Positions 8,628-17,876 of a DNA stretch of 59,593 bases are shown here, in pieces. Origin of the DNA: JAICIG01 sp035532215. Its GTDB lineage: Bacteria > Planctomycetota > Planctomycetia > Pirellulales > JAICIG01. Position numbers and translations under genes: made by a program. Below the pieces are notes generated by a model that saw only the letters and a list, made by a program, of their open reading frames with translations, did no database searches and had not been told where the DNA came from. The stretch spans positions 1 through 59,593 of the forward strand of contig DATKRK010000375.1 of assembly GCA_035532215.1 (NCBI GenBank), read 5' to 3'. Within the stretch, counting starts at the first letter, position 1. Each line of letters starts with the position of its first letter.

Positions 8628-9323
8628 TCAATCGCCGCTATTTTCCATCACCTCGCGTAAAGCCTGTGTGGCGAGCCGCGTCACGAGGATGGTGGCCGCC
8701 AGACCGACGAAAAACAGGGCATGTTGCCACCGCCCGGCGGCCGCGTTGCCGGCGGCCAGATCGGTGATTTGCCGGGCGGCCGAGCCGAGATAGCAATACA
8801 TCAGCGTGCCGGGCAACATGCCCGTCCAGGTGGCCAGGGCGTAACGGCTGAACGAAATCTTCGAGGCCCCGAAGGCGTAGTTCAGCACGCCGAACGGCAG
8901 CAGCGGCGAGAGCCGGGCGAGAAACACGATCTTGAAGCCCTGCTGGTCGACCGCCCGATCGAGCGTTTGCAGCCGGGGCGAGCGGGCGAGCTTTCGCTCG
9001 ATCCAATCCCGCAGCAAATATCGGCTGACCAAAAAGGCCGCGCAGGCGCCGGCGACGCTGCCCGCCGAAACCGCCACGAAGGCCCTCGGCATGCCGAAGG
9101 CGAACGCTCCGGCCAAGGTCAGCCACGAGCCCGGAACCATCAATACGCTGGCCGGCACATAGACCGCGGCCAACAACAGCGGCCCCCACGCGCCCAAGGC
9201 CCGGACCTGCTCGACGATTTGCCCCCAACGGGCCGCGTCGCGCGGAACATAACGCCAGGCGGCGACGCCGGCGGCCAGCAACAACGCTGCGGCGACAATT
9301 CGTTGAATCAAGGGCTTTTTCAT
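8628..9323 (-). CDS. TVP38/TMEM64-family membrane protein
   Basis: 231 residues, starting at MKKPLIQRIV; an upstream extension is open but unlikely. It is a multi-pass membrane protein of the SNARE-associated/DedA-like (VTT domain) family. After an N-terminal helix come the loop segment VPGSWLTLAGAFAFG, the conserved FLARLSPLLPFGVLNYAFG and WTGMLPGTLMYCYLGS, then a final helix. Related DedA and VTT proteins act in membrane lipid transport or scrambling; the substrate here is unknown. It stands alone on the minus strand between plus-strand units. Confidence 0.87.
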   Translation of the reverse strand: MKKPLIQRIVAAALLLAAGVAAWRYVPRDAARWGQIVEQVRALGAWGPLLLAAVYVPASVLMVPGSWLTLAGAFAFGMPRAFVAVSAGSVAGACAAFLVSRYLLRDWIERKLARSPRLQTLDRAVDQQGFKIVFLARLSPLLPFGVLNYAFGASKISFSRYALATWTGMLPGTLMYCYLGSAARQITDLAAGNAAAGRWQHALFFVGLAATILVTRLATQALREVMENSGD

Positions 9324-9484
9324 GACTTCACCACAGTTTAACCGATCCCTTGCGCTGCGTTTTGCCGCCGACCGCCACTCGCCACTTAGGCGCCGATAGG
9401 ATACGATTGTGGAAAGGATCAAGCCAATCGGTGCGACGGGCCAAGACGCACTAGGTTGAATCCAAGTCGAAGAGCAAACTCCCC

Positions 9485-9730
9485 ATGATTACTCCTGCCG
9501 AACTTCTCAGCTACTTAAAAGCCAAGCCATTCCGTCCGTTCCGGATCCACATGGCCAGCGGCCAGACCTATGACGTCCGCCATCCGGAGATGGCCCGCGT
9601 GGGGCGCAACGTGCTGCTGCTGTTCACGTTTGTCAGCGATGATCCCGATGTTTTCGATCGCTGGGAAACGGTCTCGCTCATGCTCATGGAAAGCGTTTCG
9701 CATCTCGACCAGTCGATTTCGCAGGCTTGA
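9485..9730 (+). CDS. Small hypothetical protein, tandem paralogue 1
   Basis: 81 residues, no signal peptide or membrane segment. I do not recognise a named domain. The core is KPFRPFRIHMASGQTYDVRH, then PEM, a short hydrophobic strand (LLLFTFVSD), and a C-terminal TVSLMLMESVSHL. The next gene encodes a protein of exactly the same length that matches at about 40 of the last 67 positions, so the two arose by tandem duplication. The conserved short beta-rich pattern suggests a small folded domain, possibly a binding module. Confidence 0.8.
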   Translation: MITPAELLSYLKAKPFRPFRIHMASGQTYDVRHPEMARVGRNVLLLFTFVSDDPDVFDRWETVSLMLMESVSHLDQSISQA

Positions 9731-9772
9731 ATCGACCACCGCTGTTCGAACCTCGCCCAGGAGGCACGCGCC

Positions 9773-10018
9773 ATGTTGACTTACCAAAGAATGGGCTGCT
9801 ATGTGACCACCGAGCCGTTTCGGCCCTTTCGCATCAAAATGGCCAGCGGTCGGACGTTCGACATCCGACATCCCGAAATGGTCAAGGTTGGAAAGAGCGA
9901 CATCGTGATTTTCTCTTTTGTCTCCGATGAGCCGAACATTTACGACGACTGGGATACCGTTTCGCTGGTGTTGATCGAGTCGATTTCGTATTTAGAATCT
10001 TCAATTCCGCAGAACTAG
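9773..10018 (+). CDS. Small hypothetical protein, tandem paralogue 2
   Basis: 81 residues, starting 42 bases after the end of its paralogue. Shared features are PFRPFRIKMASG, DIRHPEM, FVSDEP, and TVSLVLIESISYL. The first 14 residues differ (MLTYQRMGCYVTTE), while the remainder aligns without gaps to the upstream gene. Substitutions are mostly conservative (V/I, R/K, D/E), which points to selection on protein function in both copies. rimO begins 20 bases downstream, so all three may be co-transcribed. Confidence 0.8.
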   Translation: MLTYQRMGCYVTTEPFRPFRIKMASGRTFDIRHPEMVKVGKSDIVIFSFVSDEPNIYDDWDTVSLVLIESISYLESSIPQN

Positions 10019-10038
10019 CCTTCCAAACCAGAACCTTC

Positions 10039-11454
10039 ATGCACCCCTTGCCCATCATCGATTCGTCGCCCGAAATCGCTCCGCCCCAATCTCCACGCAA
10101 TTCAGTCGCCAAGGGTCGTTATAGCTTCGTCAGCCTCGGCTGCCCGAAAAACCTGGTCGATAGCGAGCGGATGCTCGGCCTACTGCAGCTCGACGGCTAC
10201 CAGTTGGTCGGCGAGCCCGAAGGCGCCGATTTCGTGATCGTCAACACCTGCGGGTTCATCGAACGGGCTCGCGAGGAATCGTACGGCACGATCCGCGAAA
10301 TGCTCGAACTGAAACGCCGCGGCGCCATCAAGGGGGTGATCGTCTCGGGTTGTCTGGCGGAACGCGAGAAAGAAGCGCTGCTGGAAAGCTGCCCGGAGAT
10401 CGACCATTTGGTCGGCGTCTTTGGCCGCGAGCAGGTTACGAAAGTGGCCGATCGCATGCTCGGCGGGCTGGTCGAACAGCGGACCGTCTTCCAGCCGGCG
10501 CCAACCCGCCCGCTGCCGGATACGGCGCGGCTGCGGATCACGCCGCGGCACTTCGCCTTTCTGAAAATCTCCGAAGGCTGCGACCGGCTGTGTACGTTTT
10601 GCGCCATCCCCAAGATGCGCGGCAAGCACGCCACGAAGCCGATCGAGGAAGTGCTGGCCGAAGCCCGCGAACTGGCGGCCGACGGCGTCCGCGAGCTGAA
10701 CATCGTCGCCCAGGACACGACCTACTACGGCCTGGATCTTTACGGCCGGCCGCGGCTGGCCGAACTGCTGGCCGAACTCGATCGGATCGAGGGGCTCGAT
10801 TGGATCCGGGTCATGTATCTGTATCCGATGTACTTCACCGACGAACTGATCGAGGTGCTGGCCAAGAGCAAGCGGATTACGCCTTATCTCGATATGCCGC
10901 TGCAACACATCAACGAGGCGATGCTCAAGCGGATGCAGCGCCGCGTGACGCGGGCCGAGACCGAAACGCTGCTGGCCAAGCTGCGTCAGGCGATTCCCGA
11001 ACTGGCGCTGCGAACCACGTTCATCGTCGGCTTCCCCGGCGAAACCGAGGCGCAGTTCGAAGAACTCGTCGAATTCGTGCGCCGGCAGCGGTTCGAGCGG
11101 CTCGGCGTGTTCACGTATTCGTTCGAGCCCGATACGCCCGCGGCCCGGCTGCCCGACCATCTGCCCGAAGACGTGAAAGAAGAACGTCGCGAGCGATTGA
11201 TGGCCGTGCAGCAGGAAGCGGCCTTCGCCTGGAACGAGGCCCAACTCGGCCGGAAACTCGACGTGCTGATCGACCGGGCCGTGCCTGGCGAATCCCGGGC
11301 CTGGATCGGCCGCTCGTACGCCGACGCGCCGGACGTCGACGGCGTCGTGTACGTGACCGGGAAAAAATTGAAGCCGGGGCAGATCGTGCCTTGTGAAATC
11401 GTTGCTTCCGAAGGCTATGATTTGGTGGGAGTCGCGGTGGGCAAGGGCCGATGA
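10039..11454 (+). CDS. rimO: Ribosomal protein uS12 methylthiotransferase RimO
   Basis: 471 residues. RimO is a radical-SAM enzyme with two 4Fe-4S clusters that adds a methylthio group to an aspartate of ribosomal protein S12. The N-terminal UPF0004 domain has cluster cysteines at 35 (SLGCPKN), 71 (NTCGF) and 105 (SGCLAE). The radical-SAM triad CDRLCTFC supplies C181, C185 and C188. A TRAM domain fills the last 65 or so residues. MiaB is the related alternative, but SLGCPKNLVDSE and the PKMRGKHATKP segment are RimO-like. An extra N-terminal tail of about 25 residues precedes the domain. Confidence 0.94.
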   Translation: MHPLPIIDSSPEIAPPQSPRNSVAKGRYSFVSLGCPKNLVDSERMLGLLQLDGYQLVGEPEGADFVIVNTCGFIERAREESYGTIREMLELKRRGAIKGVIVSGCLAEREKEALLESCPEIDHLVGVFGREQVTKVADRMLGGLVEQRTVFQPAPTRPLPDTARLRITPRHFAFLKISEGCDRLCTFCAIPKMRGKHATKPIEEVLAEARELAADGVRELNIVAQDTTYYGLDLYGRPRLAELLAELDRIEGLDWIRVMYLYPMYFTDELIEVLAKSKRITPYLDMPLQHINEAMLKRMQRRVTRAETETLLAKLRQAIPELALRTTFIVGFPGETEAQFEELVEFVRRQRFERLGVFTYSFEPDTPAARLPDHLPEDVKEERRERLMAVQQEAAFAWNEAQLGRKLDVLIDRAVPGESRAWIGRSYADAPDVDGVVYVTGKKLKPGQIVPCEIVASEGYDLVGVAVGKGR

Positions 11455-11530
11455 TCGGCGGCGGCAGCCATCCGCGAAACCGTCGGCTAAAACGATCGAA
11501 CCGCCACCTGAGCGAAATCGAGCAGCTCCT

Positions 11531-12124
11531 ATGTCGGTCAGCACCCAACCGCAACCTCGGGCGAACGTCTTCAATCTGCCGAACCAGCTCACGATTTTGC
11601 GGCTCGTGCTGTCGATCGTGCTGTTCGCCTTGATCACGTTTCAGCTTTATACGGCCAGCTTTTTCGTGTTCGTCGTGGCGGCCTCGACCGACTGGCTCGA
11701 CGGCTATTTCGCCCGCAAATACGGCATGGTGACGATGCTGGGCCGCATTCTCGACCCGTTCGTCGACAAGATCATCATTTGCGGCACGTTCGTCTGCCTG
11801 GTCGCCGATCCGCTCTCGGGCATCCGGGGTTGGATGGCGGTGATCGTCGTCGGACGCGAACTGCTGATTACGGCGCTGCGCAGTTTTCTGGAACAGCAAG
11901 GCGCCGATTTTTCGGCCACCATGTCCGGTAAGCTGAAGATGCTCTTGCAGTGCCTGGCCGCGGGAACCAGCCTGTTTTTGCTGTCCGGCATGGTTTCGAG
12001 CCCGGCCACACCGCCTGGGTGGCTGAGCTATTTGTTGATCGGGTCCGTCTGGGGAGCGGTCGCGCTGACCGTGTACTCGGGCGTCGAATACGTTCGCCGC
12101 GCCATTCTGCTATGGCGTGAGTGA
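11531..12124 (+). CDS. pgsA: CDP-diacylglycerol--glycerol-3-phosphate phosphatidyltransferase
   Basis: 197 residues from ATG 11531; a longer in-frame reading overlaps rimO and is not preferred. The enzyme makes phosphatidylglycerol-phosphate at the inner membrane. The CDP-alcohol phosphotransferase motif DG-x2-AR-x8-G-x3-D-x3-D is complete: DGYFAR, then G, then DPFVD. The protein is mostly hydrophobic with about five or six membrane helices, beginning NLPNQLTILRLVL, the usual PgsA start. Its 3' end overlaps or abuts the start of the CPBP protease gene. Confidence 0.92.
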   Translation: MSVSTQPQPRANVFNLPNQLTILRLVLSIVLFALITFQLYTASFFVFVVAASTDWLDGYFARKYGMVTMLGRILDPFVDKIIICGTFVCLVADPLSGIRGWMAVIVVGRELLITALRSFLEQQGADFSATMSGKLKMLLQCLAAGTSLFLLSGMVSSPATPPGWLSYLLIGSVWGAVALTVYSGVEYVRRAILLWRE

Positions 12125-12125
12125 G

Positions 12126-13148
12126 ATGGGCTTTCTCGTACTTTTGTTTGCCGCCGGCCTGATCGCCGCAAGCTTGACGGTTTGGGCCAAGGCCGCCGCG
12201 AAATGGCGGCGCGGGGCGCCGCTCGTGGCTTACGAGCCGCGCGGGCCGTTTCCGGCGAAACTGCTCGACCTGTTCGTAATCGCGGTATTTTACGTGCTGA
12301 CGAACCTCGCGGTCTACGTCGTGCTTTACGGCGCCGCGACTCCCAGCGATGGCGAAACACCCGCTCTGCGCGATGTCGTCGTCGCGCTCGCCGCCACGGC
12401 GCTGACGAACCTGCTAACGATGGGCTTGGCCATTCTCTGGATTCGCGGCCGCAGCGGCGCCTCGTGGGCCGACTTGGGTTTTGGCCTCGACAAAGCCGCG
12501 GACGATCTGCGGCTGGGCCTGGCGGCGTTCGCCGCCGTCAGCGTGCCGGTTTACGTGTTGCAGGGCTTCCTCTCGCAATTCGTCCGCGAGCAGCACCCGA
12601 TCATCGAGCTGCTGCTAAAACATCGCGAACCGTGGCTGCTGGCCCTCAGCGGCGCATCGGCCGTGCTCGTAGCGCCGTTGGCCGAAGAGTTTTTCTTTCG
12701 CGTGCTTTTGCAGGGCTGGGTCGAGTCGCTGGTCGCGCCGGCCGAGCCAAGTCCCGCCGAGACGCCCTCGGCCGCCGTTCAAGAACCGCCGATCATTTTC
12801 GGGCCTGCCGATCCGGATCATCCCTATTCGCCGGCGCCGTCGACGGCCGAAGCGTTCGAAGTCGAGCCACTGCCGGTTGAAGAAGGCGCGCAGTTGCCTC
12901 CGGCAGCGCGGATCCGCGTGGCCGGAGTGCGTTGGGACCGCGCAGCAATTTTGTTCAGTTCCGCGATCTTTGCCTTGATGCACCTCGGTCACGGCGCCGC
13001 CCCGATCCCGTTGTTTTTTCTGGCCTTGGCGCTCGGTTACCTTTACCAGCGCACCGGGCGTTTGCTGCCCTCGGTCACGGTTCATCTGTGTTTGAACGCC
13101 TGCAGCCTGGCGGCGCTGTATTTGGGGCTGGCCGCCGAAGTTAAGTGA
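12126..13148 (+). CDS. CPBP-family intramembrane metalloprotease with a proline-rich insert
   Basis: 340 residues from ATG 12126; a GTG nine bases earlier overlaps the pgsA end and is also possible. It is a polytopic membrane protein with the CPBP (Abi/CAAX protease) motifs: EEFFFR (EExxxR), FALMH (FxxxH), and HLCLN (HxxxN/B) near the C-terminus. About 65 residues rich in Pro, Glu and Ala separate the first and second motifs, much longer than the usual loop. The family includes CAAX-processing and bacteriocin-immunity proteases; the substrate is unknown. The stop codon lies in a 12-bp tandem repeat. Confidence 0.87.
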   Translation: MGFLVLLFAAGLIAASLTVWAKAAAKWRRGAPLVAYEPRGPFPAKLLDLFVIAVFYVLTNLAVYVVLYGAATPSDGETPALRDVVVALAATALTNLLTMGLAILWIRGRSGASWADLGFGLDKAADDLRLGLAAFAAVSVPVYVLQGFLSQFVREQHPIIELLLKHREPWLLALSGASAVLVAPLAEEFFFRVLLQGWVESLVAPAEPSPAETPSAAVQEPPIIFGPADPDHPYSPAPSTAEAFEVEPLPVEEGAQLPPAARIRVAGVRWDRAAILFSSAIFALMHLGHGAAPIPLFFLALALGYLYQRTGRLLPSVTVHLCLNACSLAALYLGLAAEVK

Positions 13149-13189
13149 ACTGCTAAGTGAGTTGCTAAGTGAACTGCAAAGTGAGTTGA
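13142..13189. repeat. Four 12-bp tandem repeats
   Basis: Units TAAGTGAACTGC, TAAGTGAGTTGC, TAAGTGAACTGC and AAAGTGAGTTGA follow without gaps. Alternation of AACTGC and GTTG gives a 24-bp higher-order unit repeated twice. The first unit contains the stop codon of the protease gene. Confidence 0.85.
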
Positions 13190-13229
13190 AACTTGTTGAC
13201 GATGGATTCTTTCGCAGAAAGCCGACTCG

Positions 13230-14165
13230 ATGCCTCTCGACCCTGAAGCCGAAATCCTGGTCCTCGCAGCGGCCCGAGTGCCGACGACGCCTCTCGAACA
13301 ACTCACGCCCCAGCAGGCGCGCGACGACATGTTGCGGCAAACCGCGTTGCTCGGTCGCGGCGAACCGGTCGAGAAGATCGAGGACGTGCTGGCGCCGGGT
13401 CCAAACGGCGAAATCCCGATTCGCGTCTACACGCCGGCCGGCCGCGCGCCGTTCGCCTGCCTGGTCTATTTTCACGGCGGCGGATTCGTGATCGGCAACC
13501 TCGAGACGCATGACGCCTTGTGTCGCATGATCGCTAACGCGTCCGGCGCGGTCGTCGCCTCGGTCGATTACCGGCTGGCCCCCGAACACAAATACCCGGC
13601 CGCGGCTGCAGACGCCTACGCGGCGACCTGCTGGATCGCCGAGCACGCCCAGCGGTTCGGCATCGACCGGCGCCGGATCGCCGTTGGAGGCGATAGCGCC
13701 GGCGGCAACCTGGCGGCGGTGGCGACGATGATGACCCGCGATCGCGGCGGTCCGCAGTTGGCCTTTCAGCTTCTGCTCTACCCGGTGACCGACGCCTATC
13801 TGGAAACGACGTCGTACGGGCAATACGCCGAGGGCTACCTGCTCACGCGCGCCGCCATGGCCTGGTTTTGGGAGCATTACCTGAATGAACCCGCCGAGCG
13901 CGAGCACGCCTATGCCGCGCCGCTGCGAGCCGAAGACTTCTCGGGCCTGCCGCCGGCGTTGGTCATCACGGCCGAATGCGATCCGCTGTGCGACGAAGGC
14001 GAAGCCTATGCCAAGCGTCTCGAAGCAGCGGGCGTGCCGGTCACTCTAACGCGCTACTCGGGCATGATTCACGGCTTCATACGCCGCGCGAAGTTGCTCA
14101 GCCAGGGGCGGAAGGCGGTCTCGCAAATCGCCGAGGCGCTGCGCGCAAACCTCTGTCAGATTTAG
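13230..14165 (+). CDS. Alpha/beta hydrolase, HSL-type esterase/lipase
   Basis: 311 residues. All marks of the hormone-sensitive-lipase family are present: the oxyanion-hole motif HGGGFVIG near residue 80, VDYRLAPEHKYPAA, the nucleophile elbow GGDSAGGN, the acid in ECDPLCDEGEAYA, and the catalytic histidine in MIHGF. It is probably a cytoplasmic carboxylesterase for short or medium acyl esters; the physiological substrate is not visible. No signal peptide. It starts about 80 bp after the protease gene. Confidence 0.9.
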   Translation: MPLDPEAEILVLAAARVPTTPLEQLTPQQARDDMLRQTALLGRGEPVEKIEDVLAPGPNGEIPIRVYTPAGRAPFACLVYFHGGGFVIGNLETHDALCRMIANASGAVVASVDYRLAPEHKYPAAAADAYAATCWIAEHAQRFGIDRRRIAVGGDSAGGNLAAVATMMTRDRGGPQLAFQLLLYPVTDAYLETTSYGQYAEGYLLTRAAMAWFWEHYLNEPAEREHAYAAPLRAEDFSGLPPALVITAECDPLCDEGEAYAKRLEAAGVPVTLTRYSGMIHGFIRRAKLLSQGRKAVSQIAEALRANLCQI

Positions 14166-14424
14166 CGTTAGCTCGCACGCTTGGCGAAAGTTCGCCAGCT
14201 TCTCGCTATGCCAGACCCGGCACGCGGCCTTGGCCTGGGCGGCATTTTCCGTTTCGCGCGTGATATCCGCCGATGCGCGACGCCCTGAGACAACGGGCAA
14301 CCGTTGCCATCCGCAGCGATTGTTGAAGCTGACCCCGAAGCGCCCGAGGTATATTTGGGCGGCGAGTCGACTGCCCGTGGCCGACGCCCTGTTACGTCGG
14401 CCGTATTTTGTCAGGAGGCCCGAG

Positions 14425-17229
14425 ATGATCGAACGGCATTTCGCGTTCAGTACGGCAATTGTATTTTGCCTGGCGGCGTCGGCCTTCGCCGAGGACGCGT
14501 ATTACGATCTTATGATCGCCGACTTGGAACTGGTTCGACAGACGCCCGAAAAGGACGAGGCCGAAGCGGCCAGCGGCTCGACGCACTGGCGGCAGCGCAC
14601 CGCGCGCGTGCCGTATGCTTCGCTCGACGGCGGGGGCGAAGCGTTCCTGTCGTTGAGCGGGGAAGCCGCGAATTGGGCCCGGCTGGAGGATTGGAAGCGC
14701 GACGGCCGAATTGCAATTCTCGCCCCTCAGGGCCAAGCGCCCTCAGGCCGGTTGTTTTTGCCCGACAGCGACGACACGGCGTTGGTCAGGTTCGATTTCG
14801 AACTTCCGGCCGAAAAAACCGCGCCGAAAGCCGATGCAAAGCGAGCTTTCCATGTGGCGAAGCAGATTCACTATCGCCGTCTGATGGAACGCGGCATCCC
14901 TGGCGCCGCCTGGTTCCGCCATCAATGGAAGGCGGCCGGCGCCCAGGTCAACGCGCAACAGGGCGCCGCCGCCGAGGCGCGCGGGCGAGAGCAAGAACGC
15001 TTCGCCCGAGAGAACAGCCTGGAAGACACGTTTGCCCTGTTCAGCGGCAGCCGGGCAGTGAGCGAGAATCTGCAACTCGATCGGGATTTGCGAGTCGGCG
15101 CCAGCGGGGCGGGCGATCTCGAAGTCGACAAGTTGGAAGGCATCTCCATCAAGGAGATCGACTGGCAGCCGCTCATCAAGGATCTCCACCCGGAACTCGA
15201 TCCGTTGGCCGCCGCCATCCCGGCCGATCAGCACGTAGTCTTTTTTCCATCGTTTCAAGCTCTGGTCGCCGTGGCCGACGAGATCAGTCGCCAGGGGACG
15301 CCGCTGGCGCGGTTCATGGAATCTCGCTCGGAGGACGAACGGCTCAAAGAACGTTACGAGCGGCAATTGGGCCTGCCGCTGTCGCTTTTGGCGCGCTTGC
15401 TCGGAGGGCAGGTCATCGACAGCGTGGCGTTGACCGGCTCCGACCCCTACTTTTTCGCGGGAACCGACGTGGCGCTGGTTTTCGAGGCCAAGCAGCCGGC
15501 CGTGCTGAAACCTCTGTTGCTGGCGCGGATTGCGGCGGCCGTGCAAGGCCAGGCCGAGGTCAAGGCGGTGCAGGGCGAAATCGCGGGGATCGGCTATGCC
15601 GGCTTCGTTTCGCCCGATCGCAAAGTCTCGTCGTACGTCGCTGAAGTGGGTCCGACCGTGGTCGTTACGAATTCGACGACGCAACTGGCCCGCTTGGCCA
15701 ACGTCCGCCAGGGCCAAGCGGCGGCCATCGCTGGGCTGCCGGAATACAAGTTCTTCCGCGGCCGCTACCCGCGCGGCGAAGGGAACGAATCGGCGCTCGT
15801 GTTTCTGAGCGACGCCACGATCCGCCGCTGGTGCGGCCCGCGTTGGCGGATCGCCGATTCTCGCCGCGTTCGGGCGGCCAGTATGCTGGCCGAGTTGCAG
15901 GCCGAACAGATGGACCGCCTGGCGGTCGGCAAAGCCGCAGCGCTCTACGTCGACAAACCGCCGGCCGAATTGGGCGAGCTGCGATTGTCGGCCGGCAACG
16001 TGCATTCCGCCACGATGGGTTCGCTGGCATTCATGACGCCGATCGCGGAGTTGCAGATCGACAAAGCCACCTCGGCCGAGGCGGACGCCTATCGCGCGTG
16101 GCGGAGCCAATATCAATCGAATTGGCGCTGGGCCTTCGACCCGATCACCTTGCGGCTAACCGTCGAAGACCAACAACTCGCGGCCGATTTAAGCGTGATG
16201 CCGCTCATCTGGGGCAGCGATTACCGCAACTGGGTCGAGGCGGCCCTCGGCGCCGAAATCAAGCCCGGCGCGGGTGATCCCCACGACGCACTGGCGCATT
16301 TCGTGACGGCCGTCAACGCCAAGTCGGAAAGGCTGCGTCAGTCGGAAAGCTTCGTCGCCGGTCTGGTCAAAGTCAGCCTCTTCGATTGGTTGGGCGAATC
16401 GGTCGCCTGGTACGTCGACGACGACCCGCTTTGGCGGGAACTGGCCATCGCCAAGACCCCGCAGGAAGCCTCGCGATTCATGGAGCGAAACTTCCACCGA
16501 CTGCCGATCGCACTGCACTGCGAAGTGACGAACTCGGCCAAGCTAATTCTGTTCATGGCCGGCGTGCGCGGGCTACTGGAGCAAGTGGCCCCCGAAATGA
16601 CCGTCTGGGAGACGCTCAAGCACAACGATCAGCCCTACGTCAAAATCGCCTTGAGCGAGCGCGGCCGCGGCCAATTCCGAGAGGCCGTCGAACTGGCCAT
16701 TTACTACGCCTTCTGGTCGGACGGACTGGTCGTCACGCTCAATGAAAGCGTGCTCAAGCGGGCCCTCGATCGGCAATCGGCTCGCCAGCAGGCTCAAGCC
16801 GAAGGCAAGCAACCGTCCCCGCCGGCGAGGCCCTGGCTCGGTTCGAGCATGGCCATGCAGTTCGAGGGTAAAGCCGTCGCGCAGCTCGGCCGCCTGATAG
16901 AGAGCGATTTTCAGCAAACGCTGCAAGTTCGCTCGTGGGACAACCTGCCGATTCTCAACGAATGGCGCCGCCGCTACCCGGACCGCGACCCGGTCGAACT
17001 GCACGAAGCATACTGGCACACGCGGCTGGTTTGCCCCGGCGGCGGCAAGTACGTCTGGAACGACGAATGGCGGACGATGGAATCGACCGTCTTCGGTCCC
17101 CCTGGCCAGCCCAAATCGCCCGAAGTTCTGCCGGCGCCCTGGCAGTCGCTCCGCGGCGGCAACCTGGGCGTGACGTTCGAGCACGAGGGCCTGCGGGCCA
17201 AGGCGGTGCTCGATCGCGAGGCGCCTTGA
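14425..17229 (+). CDS. Large secreted protein of unknown function
   Basis: 934 residues from ATG 14425, chosen because AGGAGG (14413-14418) lies six bases upstream and because it gives a clean signal peptide (MIERHFAFSTAIVFCLAASAFA, cleavage before EDAYY). A longer open frame upstream has no such support. I do not recognise a named domain. Visible features are a charged N-terminal quarter with AAEARGREQERFARENSLED, a central part with VVFFPSFQALVAVADEIS and SLLARLLGGQVIDSVALTGS, and a C-terminal part with GGKYVWNDEWRTMESTVFG. There are no transmembrane helices apart from the signal. It is likely a periplasmic or surface protein; the function is unknown. Confidence 0.85.
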   Translation: MIERHFAFSTAIVFCLAASAFAEDAYYDLMIADLELVRQTPEKDEAEAASGSTHWRQRTARVPYASLDGGGEAFLSLSGEAANWARLEDWKRDGRIAILAPQGQAPSGRLFLPDSDDTALVRFDFELPAEKTAPKADAKRAFHVAKQIHYRRLMERGIPGAAWFRHQWKAAGAQVNAQQGAAAEARGREQERFARENSLEDTFALFSGSRAVSENLQLDRDLRVGASGAGDLEVDKLEGISIKEIDWQPLIKDLHPELDPLAAAIPADQHVVFFPSFQALVAVADEISRQGTPLARFMESRSEDERLKERYERQLGLPLSLLARLLGGQVIDSVALTGSDPYFFAGTDVALVFEAKQPAVLKPLLLARIAAAVQGQAEVKAVQGEIAGIGYAGFVSPDRKVSSYVAEVGPTVVVTNSTTQLARLANVRQGQAAAIAGLPEYKFFRGRYPRGEGNESALVFLSDATIRRWCGPRWRIADSRRVRAASMLAELQAEQMDRLAVGKAAALYVDKPPAELGELRLSAGNVHSATMGSLAFMTPIAELQIDKATSAEADAYRAWRSQYQSNWRWAFDPITLRLTVEDQQLAADLSVMPLIWGSDYRNWVEAALGAEIKPGAGDPHDALAHFVTAVNAKSERLRQSESFVAGLVKVSLFDWLGESVAWYVDDDPLWRELAIAKTPQEASRFMERNFHRLPIALHCEVTNSAKLILFMAGVRGLLEQVAPEMTVWETLKHNDQPYVKIALSERGRGQFREAVELAIYYAFWSDGLVVTLNESVLKRALDRQSARQQAQAEGKQPSPPARPWLGSSMAMQFEGKAVAQLGRLIESDFQQTLQVRSWDNLPILNEWRRRYPDRDPVELHEAYWHTRLVCPGGGKYVWNDEWRTMESTVFGPPGQPKSPEVLPAPWQSLRGGNLGVTFEHEGLRAKAVLDREAP

Positions 17230-17291
17230 GGTCTTCCGAGCGGCCGCTTGCGAGGCGCCGCAGCGGTTGGCACAATGAGCCGCGAACCATT

Positions 17292-17444
17292 GGCGAGCCG
17301 GAGGCGTTCGATTGGCGAGCCGGAGGCGTCAGCCTCCGGGTCCGTTATGAACTTCGTTGGCGCCCTCACGTGGCGCGATTCGACAACGGCTCATCGGCGT
17401 CTGGCGGCCGTATCGTACCAGGGGGCTGACGCCCCCCGCTCGCC
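17292..17444. repeat. Palindromic repeat family A, copy 1
   Basis: The left arm 17314-17341 starts GGCGAGCCGGAGGCGTCAGC, and the right arm 17417-17444 is its inverted, slightly changed counterpart ending CCGCTCGCC. Each arm also forms a small hairpin of its own. A partial extra left arm lies at 17292-17310. Related copies are at 55626-55733 and 59332-59438. Confidence 0.8.
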
Positions 17445-17502
17445 TGCTCGACGAAACAAATCACCGCGGCCGCGCAGGCTGCCAAGATAAAAAGGAAAAC
17501 CC

Positions 17503-17817
17503 ATGCTGCTCGTCCATAACGTCTTTTTCTCACTCAAAGAACCGACCGACGCCAACGGCAAGAAGCTGGTTGCGGCTTGCCACAAATACCTTTCCGATCA
17601 TCCGGGTACGGTGTTTTACGCCGCAGGCACGCTGGCTGATCTCGATCGTCCGGTGAACGATCGCGATTTCGACGTCGGCCTGCACGTGATCTTCGAAGAC
17701 CGGGCCTCGCACGATGCCTACCAAACGGCGCCGAAGCACCTGCAGTTCATCGAAGAGAACAAAGCCGATTGGGCCAAAGTCCGCGTCTTCGATTCCAACG
17801 CCTGCGGCGCCCAATAG
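17503..17817 (+). CDS. Dabb (stress-responsive A/B barrel) domain protein
   Basis: 104 residues, preceded by an AAAGGAA ribosome site. The pattern is that of a dimeric alpha/beta-barrel protein: an N-terminal LLVHNVFFSLKEP strand, a helix, FYAAGTLAD, DFDVGLHVIFED, the helix start SHDAYQTAPKHLQFIEE, and a final VRVFDSNA strand. Such proteins are small, cytoplasmic and dimeric, and some are enzymes; no catalytic assignment is possible here. It lies between a family A repeat and the convergent phosphatase gene. Confidence 0.88.
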   Translation: MLLVHNVFFSLKEPTDANGKKLVAACHKYLSDHPGTVFYAAGTLADLDRPVNDRDFDVGLHVIFEDRASHDAYQTAPKHLQFIEENKADWAKVRVFDSNACGAQ

Positions 17818-17876
17818 CGACGCCGGGCGATCCGGCAGATTCATCCGTTGTCCACCGGTGCGGCTGCGAGGTCCGG

